This document shows positions 52,587 to 62,501 of a stretch of DNA of 64,000 nucleotides, in pieces. Origin of the DNA: Rhynchopus euleeides (Eukaryota > Euglenozoa > Diplonemea > Diplonemida > Diplonemidae); NCBI GenBank assembly GCA_963210315.1, contig OY723282.1:1736001-1800000 (forward strand), read 5' to 3'. Numbering within the stretch: the first letter of the stretch is position 1; each line of letters starts with the position of its first letter. The notes under the pieces were generated by a model, which did no database searches, was not told the origin of the DNA, and was given only the letters and a program-made list of their open reading frames with translations. A program made the position numbers and the translations under genes.

Positions 52587-54260
52587 ATGCGTGTGATGAT
52601 GATCGCGGCGCTTGCCGCAACGGCGTCTGCGTCGTTTGTGCAGGTCCACAGGGCGACACACATTCCTTCTGGGTGGAAGGCTACGGCGGAGCAGGTGGAG
52701 CGCGAGGCGGTGTTCCACAACGTGCTGGTGGGTCTGAAGCGGTCGAACGTGGACGAGCTGTCAGCGCTGCTGCAGAAGGTGTCCGACCCGCAGGGCGAGC
52801 AGTACCTGGACTACCCGACGTACGAGCAGGTGGGTGACATGGTGCGGCCGCCGGCAGAGAACACGGCCGTGGTGAAGGCTTGGCTGCGCCGCAACGGGGT
52901 GATGCACGTGACGGAGCACCCGCACGGCGACGCCCTGCACCTGGAGGCCACGGCAGGGCAGCTGGAGGCCCTCGCGGGCGGGCAGTTCACGACATACGTG
53001 CACGAGTCGGGGATGAAGGTGCACCGTATCACAAGCGGGATCAACGTGCCGTCGGAGGTGGCGGCGGTGATCGACACGTTCAGCGGGTTCCACGGCTTCC
53101 CCCTGCGCCCAGAGCCGGCGAAGATGCCGAAGGCCCAGCCGGTGGGTGCGTGCTCGGGGTGCGTGGTGACGCCCCCCTTCCTGCGCAACGTGTACAACGT
53201 GACGTCGGTCCCGAAGAGCGGCAAGACGAACATCCAGGCCATCGGGCAGTACCAGGGGCAGTACGTGTCTGACTCGGACCTGGCGAGCTTCTGCACGGCG
53301 TACGACCCGGCGTCGGGGTCGTGCAAGATTGACAAGTACGTCGGGAAGGACGACCAGAAGGAGCCTGGCATTGAGTCGATGCTTGACACGGAGTACATCG
53401 TGCCGCTCGGCAACTCGACGACGTGGGTGTACTCGTACCCGAACTTCGACTTCTGCAACGACCTGATTGCCTTCGGGACGAACGTGACGAGCGAGACGGT
53501 GTACCCCTACTCGATCAGCATCAGCTACGGGTCGCAGAAGATCGACTTCTGCGAGGCGTCGCTCATCACGCGCTTCTCGCAGGACATCCAGAAGTTCGGG
53601 GTGATGGGGATCACCGTCATGATCTCGAGCGGGGATGACGGCAGTGGCCACTCCACGCGCCAGGGGACGAACGCGGGGAAGCTGAGCCCGTCGTACCCGG
53701 CATCCATCCCGTACGCCGTGGCAGTGGGGTCGACGTACTTCGTGTCGGGGACGAGCGGGCAGGAGCAGGCGACGACGCAGTTCGGGTCGGGCGGCGGGTT
53801 CAGCTACGACTTCGACGCCCCGTCGTACCAGACGTCGCAGATCGCGACCTACCTCAGCACGGTGGAGCTGCCCAAGACCTACGCCTACGCGAAGACTGGG
53901 CGCGGGTCTCCGGACGTGTCTGCGCTGGGCGAGGCCTTCACGGTGCGTGTCAGCGGGAGCGACTACGCTGTGGGCGGGACGTCGGCCAGCTCCCCCTCGT
54001 TCGCTGGGTTTGTGACCCTCCTGAACGAGGTGTGCCTGTCGGTGGGCGGCAAGACGCTCGGGTTCGCAAACCCCTTCTTCTACGCAAACCCCCAGGCCTT
54101 CCGCGACGTGACGGCGGGGACGAACGCCATCGGCGGCAACACGGAGGGGTGGAAGGCCATCAAGGGCTGGGACGCGTCGACGGGCCTCGGCACCCCCAAC
54201 GTCGCGGCGCTCATCACCGCGGTGCGCGCCTCGTGCGCCAAGGCCGCCCGCCGCAACTGA
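52587..54260 (+). CDS. Sedolisin-family serine-carboxyl peptidase (TPP1-like)
   Basis: The 557-residue preproprotein has a signal peptide (1-~17, MIAALAATASAS), an activation propeptide (~20-175, with the Pro-kumamolisin pattern) and an S53 catalytic domain. Catalytic residues fit the family: Glu263 and Asp267 in ESMLD, oxyanion Asp350 in SSGDDG, and nucleophile Ser466 in GGTSASSP. The calcium site is RDVTAG and GWDASTGLGTP near the C terminus. Length is very close to tripeptidyl peptidase 1, which removes tripeptides from N termini at acid pH in lysosomes; secreted or lysosomal action is inferred. The ATG at 52587 is chosen because it begins the signal peptide, although the frame is open upstream. 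Codon use is strongly GC-rich, as in the kinases. Confidence 0.94.
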   Translation: MRVMMIAALAATASASFVQVHRATHIPSGWKATAEQVEREAVFHNVLVGLKRSNVDELSALLQKVSDPQGEQYLDYPTYEQVGDMVRPPAENTAVVKAWLRRNGVMHVTEHPHGDALHLEATAGQLEALAGGQFTTYVHESGMKVHRITSGINVPSEVAAVIDTFSGFHGFPLRPEPAKMPKAQPVGACSGCVVTPPFLRNVYNVTSVPKSGKTNIQAIGQYQGQYVSDSDLASFCTAYDPASGSCKIDKYVGKDDQKEPGIESMLDTEYIVPLGNSTTWVYSYPNFDFCNDLIAFGTNVTSETVYPYSISISYGSQKIDFCEASLITRFSQDIQKFGVMGITVMISSGDDGSGHSTRQGTNAGKLSPSYPASIPYAVAVGSTYFVSGTSGQEQATTQFGSGGGFSYDFDAPSYQTSQIATYLSTVELPKTYAYAKTGRGSPDVSALGEAFTVRVSGSDYAVGGTSASSPSFAGFVTLLNEVCLSVGGKTLGFANPFFYANPQAFRDVTAGTNAIGGNTEGWKAIKGWDASTGLGTPNVAALITAVRASCAKAARRN

Positions 54261-55148
54261 GCCACCCGCGCCAGGGGGCAGTGAACCGATATATTGTTTG
54301 CATTTGCAAGAACACGCCGGAATCCACCGCACCACAAGAGGCCCTGCCCAGGCCTCTCTAGCGGCATTTGTTTCTCCTCCTCCTCCCCCCCCCTCCCCCC
54401 CCTCCCCCCCCCTCCCCCCCCCCTCCCCCCCCCCCTCCCCCACCCCTGCTTCTGTTCTGCTGAAGGTACCGTGTGAGGGTATGCGTAACAAGTGTGCCTT
54501 TTGTCCTGCGCCGTTAATCGGCGGGTATGGGACCTGTGGTGCCCGCTCTCTGCCCTCCACCACACGTCAGCAGCACGCCCCCCCCCCCCCACTCTGCAGG
54601 GCCCAGTTTTAGGCGACTGAGCATCCATATATCCACCAGCCACCCCTCGTGCCTGTCTGTGCCTGAGCGCCGCCACCACCACAGCCGCTGCTGTGTGGGT
54701 TGGGGGTGGGAATCCGGGCTGAAGGCCCGCACAGGGGTGCGTGTCAAAAAAGGGTGCCGTGACGCCTTGCCCTTGGGGCCTGCAATAACGTGGTGTCGGG
54801 GATTTGTGATTTTGTGCTTATTCTTTCACTCCCGCCTCTCCTTGGCGCCACACCTCCCCACCCCCTCGCCGCCACCGCTGCACCCAGCATACTAACGTTG
54901 CCGCCCCCCCCTCCCTCGCACATCTACCGTGCCTAGGGGGGGGGGGGGGGGGGGTGTTCCCTTGTTTCATTTTCCTCGCTGGTCAGCGGGAGTGGGGTGG
55001 AGGGTTCCAGAGGGGCCGACCCGCTGTGCGGAACAGACACGACTAGAGCCGGGTGCAAACCCAGGGGTCCTGCCACACAGGCTGGAGACCCTGGGAAGAG
55101 AACGTGACACAAAACGCTGTGTGCCGCGCGATGACCCCCCCCCCCCCC
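54261..55148. other. Intergenic; (CCCCCCCT)n tract and G run
   Basis: A polypyrimidine run of CCCCCCT units at 54377-54450 follows the protease gene, and a ~20-base G run lies at 54937-54956 next to CCTAGG. The right edge is a C run at the insertion point of the next element. No gene. Confidence 0.5.
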
Positions 55149-55940
55149 CAGGGTTCAAAAATACGCGTATTAAACGTATTATACGTATTCGTATTAATAC
55201 GTATTAATACGAATACGTGGGGGGTATTTTCTTGAAATACGTGGGTTTTTGGTTCAGCCCCCTTTCCCTCCTTGAGTTGTGCTGTAGACCCCCTCATGGG
55301 CTCACAACCTGTCGGCTGCAGAGGCCGGACCCGCGCTATGAAGAGCACGGAGCAACCATGTGTCGGGCGGAGCTGAAATGGGGCATTCGTAATCACGACG
55401 GAGGCCCTGCAAACCCGGCATTCCTGCACCTGAAGGGTACCCGCAACGCCAGGTTGAGGCGTACACCGACCCTGCGCCCTCCCCAGGTGGTAGAACAGGC
55501 GAAACCACATCAACTGAGTGGCGATACCTGGTCAACTGAGTGCTTGTATGTGGGGCAGATCGCACCGGCTGAGCACTGTGTGACAAAGGATCGTGACCGA
55601 TCCCATCTTGGATCGTCTGTGTCCGTCAGTTCGAGGGTGGCGTCGTCATGGACGGCGTCTGAGGTTCAAACACACTGGAGAAGCACAAACTCGCAACGAA
55701 TATGTGCTTCCCGCAGCGCGTCAACATGTTCTGCAGACATCGCGATCCCGGAAGAACCCCCTCTCCACCCCAAAAACCTCACAAAACAGACACCGGAAGG
55801 GAAAATACCCCAAACCACTGAGGGAAAGAAGGGTCGCCAAAACCACGCGTATTACACGTATTCGACGTATTAATACGTATTCGTATTAATACGTATTAAT
55901 ACGAATACGTGGGGGGTCAGACGCGTATTCTTGATCCCTG
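55149..55940. mobile_element. 792-bp hAT-like inverted-repeat element
   Basis: Ends CAGGGTTCAAAAATACGCG and (reverse) CAGGGATCAAGAATACGCG. Each side carries subterminal ACGTATTCGTATTAATACGT palindromes. CAGGG ends fit hAT transposons. The element lies in a C run on both sides, so the target duplication is unreadable. The interior has no transposase. Confidence 0.65.
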
Positions 55941-56304
55941 CCCCCCCCCTCCCCCCACCCCTTTCCACCCACTTTCCAAACGCTATAGTATATTTATCTA
56001 TATTTTGCCTCACACCCCCCCCCTCCACTGCCATGCATAGCTGATTTCTCGTAAACTCTTCTTTGAACCTAGGAGCGCTCCCCCCCCCCCTTTTTCAAAA
56101 AAGCAAACAGATTTTCTTACCTATCACCCCCCCCCTCCACTGCCCCCCACACACACGCACACCTCCAGGAACGCCCCCCCCCCCCCTTTTTTTAATCCCC
56201 ATTTCTTTTGTGCGGGAACCTCCGAGTGGGGAAGCCAGGGAGATGGTGGCACCCTTTTGAAGCATCACCACCCACCCACCCACCCACCCCCCTTCGCCGC
56301 AGCC
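55941..56304. other. Upstream region of the PDZ/C1-like gene
   Basis: C-rich and pyrimidine-rich, with a duplicated CACCCCCCCCCTCCACTGCC at ~56010 and ~56127, ending CTTCGCCGCAGCC before the ATG; a possible acceptor AG is at 56301-56302. Confidence 0.35.
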
Positions 56305-59112
56305 ATGCCAGACTGCACCACGGAATGCATCCTCGTCTGGACGGGCGTTGCCCTTCTCCTCATTGCAGTCTCCGCCCTCATCTACATAGGCCTCTGCCGG
56401 GGCACCCCTGCAGACACCGAGGGCAACCCCGCCCCGACCTCCTCTGCAGAAGCACCGCTGCTGCCCGGTGCAGGGTGGGGGGGCGATGCCGATCACCACC
56501 GATATCTCATGGAGGAACCGCTGCTGGGCAAAGGGGGTGCCGCCGGGGGGGGCGGGGCGTGGGACCGCTGGGGTGGCGTGGGGGAGGGAGGGGCTGCCGC
56601 AGCCGGGCTGCCGGCGCTCGCAACCCCCGAGCTTTCGGAGAGGGATTTTGAGCTGCCGCCCGTCCCGATAGGGGGGCCGCCTGACGACACCCTCCAACTC
56701 TGCCCGGTGGAATGCCTGGAGGGCAGCACCGGAGAACGCGTCGTCGCCATCTTCCCCCCCAGAGGGGGGCACGCCGCAGCCCACCACATCCCGCCAGGCA
56801 TCCTCAGGGCAGCGAACGGGGCTCCAATCAGATCCATAGGGGACATACCCCCACGGCAAGCGTCTCACCCCAATGGGATGGTCCTCCGTGTCGCTCCGAC
56901 AGCTTCGCCGGAGGGGGGTGCGGCATTTTCTGGTGACGGCAACCCTCTGCGGCAGGGCGGTTTTCTTGGTGCCACCCTCTGGAGCTACCACATCCGGCCG
57001 TCATACCCAGGGGAGGAGATCGGCCTGAATGTGAAGGATGAGATCTACGACAAGCGAGGCGTGACGGAGGTTCCATACCCCGAGTCGTGCAAATCCCCGG
57101 AGACCTGCCGTGTCAGAGTTGTGGGGGTTGCCCCCTGGGGGGTCTGTTCGATGCATGGGATCTCCCCGCCGGCGCGGATCCTCAAGGTGAACGGGGTGCC
57201 CGTCCACTGCATCGCGCAGATGGGGAGAGCGGTCCGCGATGCAACCCGGGATAACCCAAGCTCCCCCCTGGTCCTCACCGTTGCCGAGGAGGGTCTCGGC
57301 GCCGACCCTCCGGGTGCACCGGAGGGGGGGAGGGGTGCGGGGGTGAGGTCGTCTTCTTCAGTCTCCTCCTCGTCAGCCTCCTCGACAATCCTGCCTTCCG
57401 CTGGTGGGGCAACCCTCCCGCGAGCCCCATCCAACGAGACCTGGTTTGCCGGCGAGTTTGACGAGCTTCTCTTCGGAGCGCCTCCATCCGGAGCCTCCGA
57501 GTCGTCCGGGGGGTCTGGCGAATCTTCATCGGAGGAGGGTGATTCCGATGGGGGCGGAGGTGGTGGGGGTCATGGTCATACCGTTTCCTTCGCCCCGCTG
57601 GATGCGGCTGGCGGGGCTGCTGCTGGGGATGGGGGTGGGGGTGGGCCCCCCGGTGCAATCACCTCTCCGACCGATACCCATCGCCACCACCACCACCACC
57701 ACCACCGCGAACCTTCTCGGAGGAAGAGGAAATGGCTCCAAAAGAAGCGCGAATATTCCCCGGAGATGCACACCGCAGAGCTCCACTGGACAGCCGGGGC
57801 GCCCCTCGGGTTATTTGCTGCGGAGAAGCCGGGGGTGGGCCGGGTTTTTCTCGTGGCACCGCCTCCCCCGGGGTCCATCCTGCACCGGGCGGATGTGCCC
57901 CGCGGCGCAATCATCTACTCCCTCCAGGGGGAGGGGGTCCGGACGTTGCAGGAGCTCGGGGCATCTTGCGAAACCTCCCGGCGCACCGACGGGTCCCGCG
58001 GGGCTCCGACCCCTCTGGTTTACTACGTCCCCCCCACGGTCGCTCAGAGGAGCGGCCCCCCCCTACAGGAAGCGGGGTTTGGGGGGCCGCATGCGAGCCA
58101 CCACCTCGGTGGGCTTGGCGGGAGTGATACTGCTGCTGGGGATCAGCACACCCGGAGAGAGTATCACCCGGAGAAGAATGGGGGGTTGGGCGAGGGAGGC
58201 GGAGAAGGTGGCGACATAGGCTCCCCTCCAAACTTCCGCGGAGCTTCGAGCCGCTGGGAGGACCCGTTGGAGAAGCCGCCTCCACCTCCGCCGTACGATA
58301 AATACCACTTCCACGGGGGGGCGCTGTTCCGCCCGGAGGAGGATGGTGGAGGAGTCGCAGTGTTTCCCGCCCCCCCGCCTGCCGCGCCCCACCAGAACCC
58401 TGAGGAGTTTGAGTGGGGCGCAGGCGGGGGCCCCAAGCTCCGCCCCGAGGTGGTGGGCACGATGCAGGTCGAAAGCCCGCGTGGGGGAGGTGGCGCTGTC
58501 GTGTTTGGGGGCAGCAGCAGCGGTGGGGCCGCAGGCCCTGCGGGGCTGGAGGGGCACCCGATACGCCAGCATCCTTTCCAGAGCCATCGGCCCGGCCCGC
58601 TTTCGATCCTGGCGGCGGGGGATGTGGTGGGTCCGGCGAGTGGGGCGGGTTCGGTGTCCGCAGAGGGGCCGGAGGATGTGGACTACCCCGAGCAGTGGGC
58701 CCCGAAGGAGGGCATGTGGGTCTGCACGCGCCCCAAGGGGCTCGCGGCCAAGTATGCAGACTCCCAGAAGCCAAAAGGCGGGCTCAAGGCAAAGATCCTC
58801 AAAGTGACAACCCACCGCAAGGAGGATGGGGATATCCCGTATGTTCTGCTTTCGTTTGCGGGGACGAAGGGTGTGGCGACGTGGAGGTGGGAGGACTGTG
58901 TGTGTGTGAAGCATAAGCTGTCCGATGCAACTATTCTGGTGCCGTCTGCCTGTGCGAAGTGTGACAAGACGATCTGGTCGGTGGGGATCAACCAGGTGAC
59001 GGGGTGTGTCGTGTGCGGGTGTAAGTATCACAACGAATGTGCGAAAAAGCTGGTCAACAAGGGGATTGCCGAAGCGCAGAAGGCGACGCTTCTGGCACCG
59101 TCAGCCCGCTGA
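56305..59112 (+). CDS. Membrane-anchored protein with PDZ-like modules and a C1-like zinc domain
   Basis: The start at 56305 gives 935 residues and places a hydrophobic segment (10-30, VWTGVALLLIAVSALIYIGL) at the N terminus as a signal anchor; an ATG at 56257 would only add His/Pro residues. Three stretches look like degenerate PDZ folds: GILRAANGAPIRSI near 164, ARILKVNGVPVHCIAQMGRA near 291, and one at ~491-560. Low-complexity Gly/Ser/His/Pro linkers separate them. At ~870-905 the ligands follow HX12CX2CX14CX2CX4HX2C, a C1 (diacylglycerol-type) zinc domain, but the last Cys is Gly. A basic region with THRKEDGD lies just before it. It probably acts as a membrane scaffold; lipid binding is unproven. 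Assignment of PDZ modules is tentative. Confidence 0.6.
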   Translation: MPDCTTECILVWTGVALLLIAVSALIYIGLCRGTPADTEGNPAPTSSAEAPLLPGAGWGGDADHHRYLMEEPLLGKGGAAGGGGAWDRWGGVGEGGAAAAGLPALATPELSERDFELPPVPIGGPPDDTLQLCPVECLEGSTGERVVAIFPPRGGHAAAHHIPPGILRAANGAPIRSIGDIPPRQASHPNGMVLRVAPTASPEGGAAFSGDGNPLRQGGFLGATLWSYHIRPSYPGEEIGLNVKDEIYDKRGVTEVPYPESCKSPETCRVRVVGVAPWGVCSMHGISPPARILKVNGVPVHCIAQMGRAVRDATRDNPSSPLVLTVAEEGLGADPPGAPEGGRGAGVRSSSSVSSSSASSTILPSAGGATLPRAPSNETWFAGEFDELLFGAPPSGASESSGGSGESSSEEGDSDGGGGGGGHGHTVSFAPLDAAGGAAAGDGGGGGPPGAITSPTDTHRHHHHHHHREPSRRKRKWLQKKREYSPEMHTAELHWTAGAPLGLFAAEKPGVGRVFLVAPPPPGSILHRADVPRGAIIYSLQGEGVRTLQELGASCETSRRTDGSRGAPTPLVYYVPPTVAQRSGPPLQEAGFGGPHASHHLGGLGGSDTAAGDQHTRREYHPEKNGGLGEGGGEGGDIGSPPNFRGASSRWEDPLEKPPPPPPYDKYHFHGGALFRPEEDGGGVAVFPAPPPAAPHQNPEEFEWGAGGGPKLRPEVVGTMQVESPRGGGGAVVFGGSSSGGAAGPAGLEGHPIRQHPFQSHRPGPLSILAAGDVVGPASGAGSVSAEGPEDVDYPEQWAPKEGMWVCTRPKGLAAKYADSQKPKGGLKAKILKVTTHRKEDGDIPYVLLSFAGTKGVATWRWEDCVCVKHKLSDATILVPSACAKCDKTIWSVGINQVTGCVVCGCKYHNECAKKLVNKGIAEAQKATLLAPSAR

Positions 59113-59845
59113 TGAGACATGGAATCGCCAAGCCGGCCTGAAGTGCTGAAGGGCTGTGGTGTGGTGGGAGAGGGTGCGGGGGTGGGTGGGTGGGTAGGTG
59201 GGTTGCAGCGGGGCCTTGCGGCTCCTGTAATAATATTATAGAAGTTTCCTTGCATCTTTCGCGGTAGTGAGAAAGAAGTTTCGCCTGCTCTTCGGGAGTT
59301 TGGTGGGTTTGGAAAGGCGGGGCAAATGCGCAGCGCACTTTTCTGTGCCGCCTCTGAAGCCGAATGAACCCTAACTAAAAAGGGGGGAACAGGTGGCATT
59401 GGGCACCGTGTGGCCAGAAGACGAAACAGCAGGCCCTCTCACTCTCACCGGGGGCTGCGAGAAGCACGGCGAAAAGTCGTTCAAAATTGTTCAAAAACGA
59501 ATCAGAGACAAGCGCGCCTTGTGTGGGTCTTGCGTAGATTTCGTGCAGACTTCATACAGGCTGTTTTCAGCAACCCTATTTATCCGGACCAAATCCTGTC
59601 ACGGTTCTGTGGTGCGGGTAGGTCTTTGTGTTAGAGGATAAACAGAGTGCCTTGCCGGCAAGATGCCATGGCACAGCTTCTGTGGATACATTAGAGGCAA
59701 GCCAGCGGCAAACCACGCATGCAGCAAAAAAGCCGCAGGCCTCACCCCCCCACCCTCCGCCCTTTGTCCGCGCTGATCACCATCACATGGGTTTTTGGTC
59801 CACCACCACCCAAGACCAGGTGCGTGCCCAGAGGTGCACGAGACG
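59113..59845. other. Intergenic, no gene seen
   Basis: Ordinary spacer. From ~59806 it is homologous to the region before 62502 (CACCCAAGACCAGGTGCGTG). Confidence 0.45.
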
Positions 59846-60790
59846 ATGCAACGCATGTTGTGCCGCGTGTCGAGGCACCTGCTGGCGACACGCTCCCTGC
59901 AAGGGGTGCAGCAGCACCGCCCGGTGCGCGGCGCGTGGGGGTGGGGCGGGTGCACATCCCGCAGCCTGAGCACCACCGCCCCTGCACACGACGCACCTCG
60001 CGCAGTGGGCAACGTCCTGCCGCAAGCGGACAGCCTGACTGTGTACAAGGAGGGTGTGCGTGTGGAAGTGCGTGTGTCTGCTGGGTGGAAAGACCTGCGT
60101 CTGACGAACACGAGTCTGCAGACATCAGACAAGGCCGTCCCTGGTGTGTCGCGTGGTACCATAGCTGTGTCCTGGGAGGTCAGTGCATGGGACAGTGCAC
60201 AGTCGCCGGATGCAGAAGGAGCGCAACAACAAGACCTGCCGCAAGCAGCAGAAGGTTCGCCACTTGAAGTCGTGAACACACAAACGGATCCCCCTCCTGC
60301 CGACGACCTGGGCGCCCCCGAAGGCCGCACACCAGTCGTGTGTGATGCGGTGGATGCAAGCGAGCCTCCTGTCAACGCCAGTGTCACAGAGGACAGTATG
60401 GCCTGCACCGTTCGTGAGCTGCTCGAGCGCCTGAGGGAAACTGTTTCATCCCTCATCCAGGAGCTCAAGGCTACAAGGCAGGCACCGTACTATACCTGGG
60501 CACCACCACTGCCCTTGCGGGTCCCCCGAGGCTGCACACACACCGTGTGTGCGGTGGTGGATCCAAGTGGGTCCGTCTTCGTCAGTTTTACTGCTAATCC
60601 CGCGACAGTAGCATGGGAGATGAGAAGTGACAAACTGACAGGCGACAGGGTGTTTAGGGTCGTTTGTGGCGTGTTCTGGGCCGATCATGATGCGACCTTC
60701 CGTCGACTCCTCCTCGACAAGTGCGTAGCTGATGGATACCCACTCCTGAACAAGAACAATACGTCTGGTGGATGCAGCCGAGTGAAGTAG
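59846..60790 (+). CDS. Protein with mitochondrial-type presequence, function unknown
   Basis: The 314-residue product starts at 59846, the position conserved in the paralogue at 62502, rather than the in-frame ATG at 59795. The first ~48 residues (MQRMLCRVSRHLLATRSLQG...) have many Arg and Ser, no acidic residues and end in SLSTTAPAH, typical of a cleaved mitochondrial presequence. A short module (LTVYKEGVRVEVRVSAGWKD) is followed by acidic and Gln-rich linkers and a C-terminal region with CTHTVCAVVDPSGSVFVSFTA, a motif also repeated in the paralogue. No enzyme family was recognised. A matrix protein is inferred from the presequence only. Confidence 0.6.
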   Translation: MQRMLCRVSRHLLATRSLQGVQQHRPVRGAWGWGGCTSRSLSTTAPAHDAPRAVGNVLPQADSLTVYKEGVRVEVRVSAGWKDLRLTNTSLQTSDKAVPGVSRGTIAVSWEVSAWDSAQSPDAEGAQQQDLPQAAEGSPLEVVNTQTDPPPADDLGAPEGRTPVVCDAVDASEPPVNASVTEDSMACTVRELLERLRETVSSLIQELKATRQAPYYTWAPPLPLRVPRGCTHTVCAVVDPSGSVFVSFTANPATVAWEMRSDKLTGDRVFRVVCGVFWADHDATFRRLLLDKCVADGYPLLNKNNTSGGCSRVK

Positions 60791-61779
60791 TTTTTCCTCG
60801 ACATCGCAAGGATCAACAATTGTAAATCGTGAATCTGGCCTCAGGTTACACATTGCCCCCTGAACCCTGACGACCCTTGTGGAAGTGCGGCTGTGAAGGT
60901 GACAACATCATGGCACACAGGGGTGCATGAGCCCAGATAAGAACAGAAGCAAGTGTCAGCCCACATCTCGAGGATGTGACCCAGGAAAAGAAGAAGAAGA
61001 CACAACTGATACCAGGAACCAGGAACAGGACACGACAAACTCATTATTGCAACAAGGAACAGGACCCAGGAGCAGAAGGCAGAGAGGCAGGAAGGCTGCG
61101 CCCAACAGCAGTTGGTGCTGATGCGATGCCGGGATGCAGTGCTGGCAGACGCTGGACTCGGAGGGCGCACCAGGACTGCGGACCCATTCAGAGTGACTTG
61201 GGGAAGGGGACAGGTCGATGGCCACCGAGACCGACGAAGCCCAGACCTGGACGACGACTCTCACGGCGGCACCCCGTCCCCTCCCCGGAGCCGCTGGCAG
61301 CCACGGCACCGTGGCGGAGGTGTCGTGGCTCGCATCGCATCTCCGCTCTTTGCTTTGCAGGAGCTGCTCCTGAAGATGGTGGTCTTCCGACACAGCTGTG
61401 TGCCCCGACACAGAGGCACGCACCTCTCGCAGGGCTGCGCTGCGGGGAGCACCGACACAACGTGGCGACAACAAAGGAAAGGAGAAGGGAGGGAGGAGGA
61501 GGGGAGGAGAGGAAGGGCGGCAGCAGGCAGTGCCACCGTGCCGCCAGAAGGACCCGAGACTGCGGCCCCTCTCACCGGGCTGTGACGAGCACAGGCTGAG
61601 CAGAAGCCGTTGCAACGTGTAGACAAGGCAGGCTGCATCCCCACCCTCACACTCCCGCCCCTTTGCTCCCCATCACCCCACACGTCTCCCTCACTGGTGC
61701 CCTCAGCGCTCATCCACACACCACTGTCCCCTCCCCAGACAAGACAACGAATGCACGCACACCACACCACCCACACCAC
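60791..61779. other. Intergenic, no gene seen
   Basis: Frames on both strands at ~60956-61615 are arginine- or serine-rich and look like chance frames of GC-rich DNA. Nothing else recognised. Confidence 0.4.
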
Positions 61780-62310
61780 AAACTTGTTTGAGCACCGTAG
61801 GTGCGTAGGGGGGAGTCGTGAGGTCGAGGAAGGACGGGCGATCTGACCTGTCGTGTTTTTCTTTTTACTACCACTCGCAATACGCAAGGTTGGAAGGGGG
61901 GCTGAGGGGAAACACCGCACAACTCACAGCAGGATTTGTGTCTCTTTGTTCCCCGCTCCAGCCCCTCCGCACGTGAACTGATACTACAAGCAGACCTGGA
62001 TGAACTGACCTCCCCCTCCGCCTATCTCCTTTGTATCCTCTGACCGAGCAAGACTCCCCCACACCGCACTACACTACACCACACCACATTCAGTAAACTT
62101 GTTTAAGCACCTTCGGTGCGACTAGGGAGTCAAGGGAGGACTAGAGAAGACGACTTCCCTGTGCGTATTTGTTTTTCTACCACTTGCAGCAACAGTTTTC
62201 TTGCAAGGTTGGAAGGGGGGCGAACGGAACAAACACCACCCTTCATCAGGCCAACGAGTGGTGTTTTGCTCCCTGCCTTCGCCCCTCCGTACGTCAGCTT
62301 TTGCACTGAA
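61780..62310. repeat. Diverged ~210-bp tandem duplication upstream of the last gene
   Basis: Block 61780-61990 (CTTGTTTGAGCACCGTAGGTGCG ... CAAGGTTGGAAGGGGGGC ... CCCCTCCGCACGT) recurs at 62098-62303 with the same order of motifs. GCACC..AGGTGC forms a small hairpin in both. Confidence 0.65.
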
Positions 62311-62501
62311 CGGTGCCTAATGCAACGGAAAAGCGGTGGCTGAGTTGCCCCCATCTCCCACGAGACGCGTTTTTGATATTGATGTTTTGTGTCTTACGTC
62401 CGACCGAAGACTCCCACCACCCGCACCAGTTGCTCCTCAGGCACCACACCGCACCACACCACCACCCAAGACCAGGTGCGTGCCCAGAGGTGCACGAGAC
62501 G

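Noticed and set aside
52761..54563. 600-codon minus-strand frame over the protease
   Set aside because: Shadow of a GC-rich gene; the plus strand has all sedolisin catalytic motifs.
60956..61615. Frames of ~200 codons on both strands
   Set aside because: They overlap each other, are biased in Arg/Ser, and show no domain or paralogue.
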